A stretch of DNA of 20,425 nt from Proteobacteria bacterium UBA2383 (GTDB lineage: Bacteria; Pseudomonadota; Gammaproteobacteria; Competibacterales; Competibacteraceae): NCBI GenBank assembly GCA_002343485.1, contig DDST01000042.1:1-20425 (forward strand), written 5' to 3'. This document shows positions 15,415-20,425 of this stretch, piece after piece; position 1 is the stretch's first letter; every line of letters starts with the position of its first letter. Below the pieces are notes generated by a model. The model saw only the letters and a list, made by a program, of their open reading frames with translations. It was not told the origin of the DNA and searched no databases. The position numbers and the translations under genes were made by a program.

Positions 15415-16425
15415 ATGCCAGAACTTAATCCTACCCTTAAGAGTGTCGAACAGGCTGCTGTGGTGCTAATGGCGCTCGGCGAAAGCCATGCTGCCGAAAT
15501 TCTCCGCCATCTGGACCCGCGTGAGCTGCACAAGATCGGCGTCGCCATGGCCAGCATGACAAATGTCACTCGTCATCAGATCAGTGAAATTATTCATACT
15601 TTCAATGAGGAAGTCCGTAACCAGAGTGCTCTGACCGTGGACAGCGAGAGTTATATTCGCGGTGTCCTGACCCGGGCGCTAGGCCGTGAAAAAGCCAAAG
15701 GGATACTCGAACATATTTTCGATACCGAAGGCCAGTCTGGCGTCGATTCGCTGAAATGGATGGACGCCAGCGCCATTGCCGGTGGCTTGCGTGAGGAGCA
15801 CCCGCAAGTCGTTGCGCTGGTGCTAGCCTCGCTGCAAACTGACCAGGCTGCTCAGATAGTCGGCCTGCTGCCATCCCCATTGCGTGATGAAGCGCTGCTA
15901 CGGGTGGCAATTCTCGATGAAATACCCTCCGGCGCACTTGAAGAATTGAACGAACTGATTGAAAAACAAGTGATGCGTAATATCAATGCTGCGGCCACAT
16001 CCAAGATCGGCGGTCCCAAACGAGCGGCTGAGATCCTTGGCCGTCTGGACGCCATGATCGAAGGCGAGATTCTCGATAAGATCAAGGAAACCGATGCCGA
16101 TTTGGGAACCACGATCGAGGATTTAATGGTCGTTTTCGAGAACCTGCTCGGTCTCAGCGATCGCGACATGCAAACACTGCTGCGCGAAATCTCCTCCGAG
16201 ACGCTATTGGTGGCGCTACGCGGCGCGGACGAGGCAGTTCGCAACAAGATCTTGAGCAATATGTCCCGGCGCGCCGCCGACCTGCTGCGCGACGATTTAG
16301 AGGCCATGCCGCCGGTCAAACTCAGCGACGTGGAAGCAGCTCAGAAGGATATTTTGAGCACTGCCAAGCGGCTGGCAGAGGCTGGTGAAATCACCCTGAG
16401 TAGTAAGGGAGATCAGCTTGTCTAA
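15415..16425 (+). CDS. fliG: Flagellar motor switch protein FliG
   Basis: The switch protein that binds FliF, FliM and the stator; 336 residues, typical. Conserved features are the N-terminal FliF-binding domain (~1-100), the EHPQ motif (~128-131, REEHPQVVALVLASL), the linker with GGPKRAAEIL and the C-terminal torque helix (~255-300) with its alternating charges (LLREISSETLLVALRG, SRRAADLLRDDLE). The hinge motif usually written MFVF reads MVVF here (near 236). I prefer ATG 15415 over the GTG at 15412 because GAGG (15403-15406) is better spaced. It overlaps fliH by 8 bp. Confidence 0.96.
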   Translation: MPELNPTLKSVEQAAVVLMALGESHAAEILRHLDPRELHKIGVAMASMTNVTRHQISEIIHTFNEEVRNQSALTVDSESYIRGVLTRALGREKAKGILEHIFDTEGQSGVDSLKWMDASAIAGGLREEHPQVVALVLASLQTDQAAQIVGLLPSPLRDEALLRVAILDEIPSGALEELNELIEKQVMRNINAAATSKIGGPKRAAEILGRLDAMIEGEILDKIKETDADLGTTIEDLMVVFENLLGLSDRDMQTLLREISSETLLVALRGADEAVRNKILSNMSRRAADLLRDDLEAMPPVKLSDVEAAQKDILSTAKRLAEAGEITLSSKGDQLV

Positions 16426-17212
16426 AGTTATTTCAGGTGATCACTTAACGGCTTACCAGCGATGGGAGTTACCCAGCGTCGATCAGCCGCCGCCCGAACC
16501 GGAGCTGCCGGCGGCAACACCCGCCGGGGTTCCCGCCAAAACGGAAACTCGCGAACGTAGTCCACGTGGACCGAAAACATCCTCGACACCACCGACGCTG
16601 GATGAGATCGAGGCGATTCAAAGCGAGGCGCACGAGGAAGGCTTTGCTGCGGGTTATCAGGAAGGCCGTCGCGAGGGCCGTGAACAAGGTTATAAGAAAG
16701 GCCAGCAAGAAGGCCACACCGAAGGCTATCAACGGGGTTATGCCGAAGGATTGGCTGCTGGCCGCGATGAAGTACTGCTGCGAGTACAGAAACTGGATCA
16801 GATCCTGAGCTATATGCATCAACCGCTGGAAGCGCTCGATGTCACGATTGAAGAAGAATTGACCAAGCTGGCAACCGAGATTGCCCGGCAGCTGGTACGG
16901 CGCGAGCTGCGCACCTCGCCAGGTGAAGTGGTGGCGGTGGTGCGCGAGGCAGTAGGCTTATTGCCGGTGGGCAATACCAATATCCAGGTTCGCCTGCATC
17001 CGGAAGATGCCCGGCTAATCCGCGAAATGTTCTCGCTAGGACGCGATGATGAACCGGTCTGGCGGCTTATCGAGGACCAGGCGCTCAGTCGCGGCGGCTG
17101 CATCGTCAGCACTGAGTTATCGCGGATCGACGCGACGGTTGAGAAACGGTTAGGTACTGTGATTGCCTCTGTTCTTGGTGATGAGCGTGAAAGCCATGCC
17201 GGGCGTTCCTGA
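16418..17212 (+). CDS. fliH: Flagellar assembly protein FliH
   Basis: A regulator and peripheral stalk of the FliI export ATPase; 264 residues. Residues 1-60 are Pro-rich and likely disordered. Residues 75-115 contain eleven glycines spaced exactly four apart (10 consecutive GxxxG), the hallmark helix of FliH. The C-terminal ~130-264 resembles the YscL/FliH domain (LTKLATEIARQLVRREL, VRLHPEDARLIREM, RGGCIVSTELSRIDATVEKR). The start is TTG, supported by AAGGGAG at 16405-16411, 6 nt away. It begins inside the end of fliG, implying translational coupling, and its stop is 1 bp before the preferred fliI ATG. Confidence 0.93.
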   Translation: MSKVISGDHLTAYQRWELPSVDQPPPEPELPAATPAGVPAKTETRERSPRGPKTSSTPPTLDEIEAIQSEAHEEGFAAGYQEGRREGREQGYKKGQQEGHTEGYQRGYAEGLAAGRDEVLLRVQKLDQILSYMHQPLEALDVTIEEELTKLATEIARQLVRRELRTSPGEVVAVVREAVGLLPVGNTNIQVRLHPEDARLIREMFSLGRDDEPVWRLIEDQALSRGGCIVSTELSRIDATVEKRLGTVIASVLGDERESHAGRS

Positions 17213-17213
17213 G

Positions 17214-18566
17214 ATGGACCATACCCCACGCTGGCGTATGCATCTCGCCGAACGCCGGCAACGAGTTGCAGAGACCCCAGGACTGGTGGTGGAAGGACAA
17301 TTGACCCGGATGGTCGGCCTGACTCTGGAAGCCGCCGGTTGCGTAGCACCGATTGGCGCCCGGTGTCTGGTGATCAACCCTAATGGAGAGCAAATTGAAG
17401 CCGAGGTGGTCGGCTTTGCTGGCAGCAAGCTGTTTTTGATGCCAAGTGGTGATATTCACGGACTGACGCCCAATTCTCGGGTGATCCCGACCGGCGGCGT
17501 CAGCCAAGCCCACATTGGCCAAGGATTGCTCGGGCGAGTGCTGGATGGTTCTGGACGTTTTCTGGATGGCCTGCCACCGCCAGCGCATACCGAACTGGTG
17601 TCACTGACCGGCAAGACAATCAACCCGCTGATGCGCAAACCGATCCGCGAACCGCTGGATGTCGGGGTACGGGCCATCAACGCCTTGCTATCGGTGGGGC
17701 GAGGCCAGCGCATGGGATTGTTCGCAGGTTCCGGCGTTGGCAAGAGCGTGTTGCTGGGCATGATGACCCGGTTTACCGAAGCTGAGGTCGTCGTCGTCGG
17801 ACTGATCGGTGAGCGCGGTCGAGAAGTGCAGGAATTCATCCAAGAGATTCTTGGGGCTGAAGGCATGGCTCGAGCCGTGGTGGTAGCAGCACCTGCGGAC
17901 GCTCCACCGCTCATGCGCCTGCATGGTGCGGCGTTGGCCACTCGAATTGCCGAATATTTCCGCGATGCGGGCCGGCAGGTGTTATTGCTGATGGATTCGT
18001 TGACCCGCTATGCTCAGGCGCAACGGGAGATCGCGCTGGCAATTGGCGAACCGCCAGCGACCAAGGGTTATCCACCCTCGGTGTTCGCCAGAATTCCACG
18101 TTTAGTGGAGCGGGCTGGCAATGACACCGTCGGCGGCTCTATCACGGCCTTTTACACGGTGCTAACCGAGGGTGATGATCAGCAGGACCCCATTGCCGAT
18201 GCGGCCCGCGCCATTCTCGATGGTCACGTCGTGCTATCGCGGCGGCTGGCTGAGGCTGGTCAATACCCAGCCATTGATATCGAAGCATCGATCAGCCGGG
18301 TGATGCCGCAAATTAGTGGTCCCCGCCACAAACAATTGGCGCAGCGGTTCAAGCATATTTATTCGACCTATGAGCAACATCGCGATTTGATCAATGTTGG
18401 CGCCTATGTTGCCGGCAGCGATCCGGCAGTGGATGAGGCTCGGGAGTATTACCCGCGTCTCCGGCAGTTTCTCATGCAGGGTATTGATGAGCGCGTCACC
18501 ATGGGAGACAGTCTCAAGGCACTTGAGCTACTTCTGCAATCTAAGCCTAAGGACAAAGGTCGATAA
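17214..18566 (+). CDS. fliI: Flagellum-specific export ATPase FliI
   Basis: The hexameric F1-like ATPase of the export apparatus; 450 residues. Features are the N-terminal beta-barrel (~20-90, LTRMVGLTLEAAGC), Walker A GLFAGSGVGKSVLL near 166, GERGREVQEF, Walker B VLLLMDSLTRYAQAQREIAL near 256, EPPATKGYPPSVFA and GSITAFYTVLTEGDDQQDPI, all standard for FliI. In-frame starts also exist at 17163 (TTG), 17181 and 17196 (ATG). I chose 17214 because it gives the N-terminal length seen in homologues and avoids overlap with fliH. None of these starts has a strong ribosome site, so the start is less certain than the identity. Confidence 0.95.
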   Translation: MDHTPRWRMHLAERRQRVAETPGLVVEGQLTRMVGLTLEAAGCVAPIGARCLVINPNGEQIEAEVVGFAGSKLFLMPSGDIHGLTPNSRVIPTGGVSQAHIGQGLLGRVLDGSGRFLDGLPPPAHTELVSLTGKTINPLMRKPIREPLDVGVRAINALLSVGRGQRMGLFAGSGVGKSVLLGMMTRFTEAEVVVVGLIGERGREVQEFIQEILGAEGMARAVVVAAPADAPPLMRLHGAALATRIAEYFRDAGRQVLLLMDSLTRYAQAQREIALAIGEPPATKGYPPSVFARIPRLVERAGNDTVGGSITAFYTVLTEGDDQQDPIADAARAILDGHVVLSRRLAEAGQYPAIDIEASISRVMPQISGPRHKQLAQRFKHIYSTYEQHRDLINVGAYVAGSDPAVDEAREYYPRLRQFLMQGIDERVTMGDSLKALELLLQSKPKDKGR

Positions 18567-18578
18567 AGGTCAGGTTCG

Positions 18579-19040
18579 ATGGCGAATAAACCTCATCCAT
18601 TGCAAGCGGCGGCTCAGGTTGCACAATCCCGCGAGCAGGCGGCGGCTAAGGCGTTAGGCGAGTCTCAGCAGCGGCTGACCGAACAGCAGAACCGCCTGCA
18701 ACAATTACTCATGTTTCGAACCGAATATGCAAATCAGTTTCAGAACGAGGGCAGTACCGGCATTTCGGCACGCCGGTATCAGGATTACTCTGCATTTTTG
18801 ACCAACATGGATCACGGCATCGTGCAACTTCAACAGCAGTTGGCGTGGATGGAGCAGGAACTCCAGCGGAAACGGCTCGCCTGGCTCCAAAGCCGCGCCA
18901 AAACCATGGCGCTTGACGAAGTTATCGAACGCGACCGGAAAGCCCAATTGTGGGAAGAGGATCGACGCGAACAACGCAACAGCGACGAACATAATCTTCG
19001 TAATCTAGCTGGCCAAATGCATTTTATTAACAGTGTTTAA
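18579..19040 (+). CDS. fliJ: Flagellar export protein FliJ
   Basis: FliJ is the central-stalk-like coiled-coil subunit of the export ATPase ring and also recycles chaperones. The 153-residue sequence is nearly all helix with heptad-like Leu/Gln spacing (AAKALGESQQRLTEQQNRLQ; HGIVQLQQQLAWMEQELQ). The usual N-terminal pattern (HPLQAAAQVAQSREQAAAK) and the C-terminal segment ERDRKAQLWEEDRREQ fit the family. The gene lies 12 bp after fliI. A ribosome site AAAGGT (18565-18570) is 8 nt before ATG. Confidence 0.93.
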   Translation: MANKPHPLQAAAQVAQSREQAAAKALGESQQRLTEQQNRLQQLLMFRTEYANQFQNEGSTGISARRYQDYSAFLTNMDHGIVQLQQQLAWMEQELQRKRLAWLQSRAKTMALDEVIERDRKAQLWEEDRREQRNSDEHNLRNLAGQMHFINSV

Positions 19041-19084
19041 TCATTGGGTTGGCATTATCAAACCGCTTATGTAAGGACGGCACC

Positions 19085-20425
19085 ATGGCTCATCTCGAAC
19101 TCGCTCATTTGTTCGCATCGAACCGCAGCAGGGCCAGTACTGCGATCGCAGCGGGAGCAACGGTGGAAACGGGCCAAGAGACCGTGACCCAATCGCCTTC
19201 CTTCAGTCAATGGTTGCGCACCAGTATTCTGGGCCATCCGGCAGCAGACAAAATAAATTCTGCGTTAGGGAATCCTCTTGTTTCAGAAGCGCCTTTGGAT
19301 TCATTAGAAGCAGAAATTGCGAATGCACGAACACCGCAAGATCCTTCACAAGCAGCTGATCCGGCCTCTTCTGATGATCTCATCCCTGGCGACTCACAGG
19401 CAGCCATTCCAACTCTAGTGGAGCCTGATGGTTCCGGAACTGACGCGCAACCAGCCGATTCAATTCCAGATTTTGAAAACAAGACACCGGCTTCAGCATC
19501 AGATCTGGAAGAGCCTGCAGCCATATCAACGCCAGATTTGGGAATAAAGAAAGAAGTGTCGCCAATCGATGGAAGCACGCCGGAAAAATCGCAAGGGCTG
19601 GTTGCTGAAAAAAAAATAAATCATCTAGAAACTCCAGATGATAAGCATGCGATTGAAATGCCATGGGCCGGTTTTTCGCTATTTATGGAATCCCGCGCTG
19701 CTTTACAGCGTACTGGTTCTTCGAGAGAGGATTCCCCATTAATACCAAATGCCGCTAATCCGGATAGTGTGGGCGAGTCAGTGGAAACGTTGTCAGAACT
19801 GACAACTGTTGATAGCAGTACGGCTGTTTCTCCGGAAAAAGCGGGAGCTGATGGACAAAAAGCTTCTCCAGTATTGACAGCGCTTAGCAACGGTATGCAA
19901 GAGAGTATAAAACTGCCGTCTAGCGTTGCGGAAACAACGCCCGCGACAGCCAATAGCGACCATGGAGCAGCAACAATTGAAACAGCCCCCAATCATCCGG
20001 CAGTTAGCTCGCCGTGGTTAGCGCCCATCGATGGGCTGGCGCAGCGAAGGAGGAGCCACCAAGCATCCGAAATGGTTCCGATATCCACGGCGACAGAGAG
20101 AAGCGGTGACGCATTAACAAATAGTGAACGATTAGGATCATCGAAACGGGGACCAGCCCTGGAATTACCTGCCACCCCAGTCAATAAGATCACATCCGCT
20201 GTACCCGCAGCCCCAATCACATCCACTGCGCCTGCCGTTTCAGCTATACCAGCAATACCTGTCGTGCCAGCAGTTTCTGCGAAACCAGCCATTCAAAGCT
20301 CTTCAATCACACCAGTAATGCCGATTACACCTTCGGCAGCTTTAGCGATACCCGTGATATCCACTGCACCGGCAGCCACTGCAACGCCAACACCCAACGG
20401 AGTTTCCGCCCTGCCGGCGATGCCA
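19085..20425 (+). CDS. fliK: Flagellar hook-length control protein FliK (5' part)
   Basis: An open frame starts at ATG 19085 with MAHLELAHLFASN and stays open to the window end, giving 447 residues without a stop. The ribosome site is AAGGA (19072-19076), 8 nt away. FliK is the secreted molecular ruler and substrate-specificity switch; its N-terminal half is variable and disordered, which is what is seen: Ser, Thr, Pro, Ala and Glu/Asp rich, with no cysteine. Residues from about 360 on become a degenerate Ala/Pro/Ile/Val/Thr repeat (see 20161-20425). The conserved C-terminal domain lies beyond the window, so the call rests on position after fliJ and on composition. Confidence 0.75.
   Translation, partial: MAHLELAHLFASNRSRASTAIAAGATVETGQETVTQSPSFSQWLRTSILGHPAADKINSALGNPLVSEAPLDSLEAEIANARTPQDPSQAADPASSDDLIPGDSQAAIPTLVEPDGSGTDAQPADSIPDFENKTPASASDLEEPAAISTPDLGIKKEVSPIDGSTPEKSQGLVAEKKINHLETPDDKHAIEMPWAGFSLFMESRAALQRTGSSREDSPLIPNAANPDSVGESVETLSELTTVDSSTAVSPEKAGADGQKASPVLTALSNGMQESIKLPSSVAETTPATANSDHGAATIETAPNHPAVSSPWLAPIDGLAQRRRSHQASEMVPISTATERSGDALTNSERLGSSKRGPALELPATPVNKITSAVPAAPITSTAPAVSAIPAIPVVPAVSAKPAIQSSSITPVMPITPSAALAIPVISTAPAATATPTPNGVSALPAMP
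20161..20425 (+). repeat. Degenerate Ala/Pro/Thr/Ile-rich repeat inside fliK
   Basis: The encoded protein repeats short units such as ITSAVPAAP, ITSTAPAVSA, IPAIPVVPAV and ISTAPAATATP. At DNA level, pieces like ATCACATCC and CCAGCA/CCAGTA recur. Only two residues in the stretch are charged acidic or basic (one or two Lys). The repeat continues to the window edge. It looks like a ruler or linker segment that could vary in length by slippage or recombination. Confidence 0.6.

Noticed and set aside
1..20425. CRISPR arrays, tRNA or rRNA genes, insertion sequences, defence genes
   Set aside because: I saw none. All sizeable coding stretches are accounted for by flagellar, glycosyltransferase, TPR and PilZ-like genes.

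Overview
The window is a flagellar gene cluster, with every gene on the + strand. It most likely comes from a motile gammaproteobacterium. The evidence is a FleQ/FlrA-type sigma-54 regulator next to fliE-fliF-fliG-fliH-fliI-fliJ-fliK, a fliC-flaG-fliD-fliS-fliT block upstream, and sigma-28 and sigma-54 type promoters. The species cannot be named from what is visible. Most of the window has moderate G+C; the first ~1.4 kb is clearly AT-rich.

Layout. (1) 123-4783: a four-module glycosyltransferase of 1290 aa and a TPR protein, probably acting in flagellin glycosylation. (2) 4962-4988: a near-consensus sigma-28 promoter followed by fliC (5083-6552) and two hairpins. (3) 6682-10631: the late filament block, flaG, fliD, a second divergent FlaG-like gene, a small gene whose C-terminus copies the FliD tail, fliS and fliT. 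(4) 10682-11254: an atypical PilZ-like protein. (5) 11514-12962: fleQ, behind a good sigma-70 promoter and a ~220-nt structured leader. (6) 13192-13209: a sigma-54 promoter with exact GG-N10-GC spacing, then fliE, fliF, fliG, fliH, fliI, fliJ and the 5' part of fliK, which runs off the window end.

How the parts fit. FleQ, made from a housekeeping promoter, is expected to activate the sigma-54 promoter of the fliE operon, which encodes the MS ring, switch and export ATPase. Once the hook is complete, FliA (sigma-28) should transcribe fliC. FliS and FliT would chaperone FliC and FliD. The glycosyltransferase would modify the Ser/Thr-rich central region of flagellin. No fleS/fleR two-component pair lies between fleQ and fliE, unlike the Pseudomonas layout.

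The least ordinary part is 8817-9853. It holds two overlapping genes between fliD and fliS: a FlaG paralogue, and an acidic protein ending in a 32-residue copy of the FliD C-terminal helix (14 of 32 identical, no gaps). I do not recognise this pair as a described system. It could be a cap- or filament-associated module, or a decoy for the FliT chaperone.
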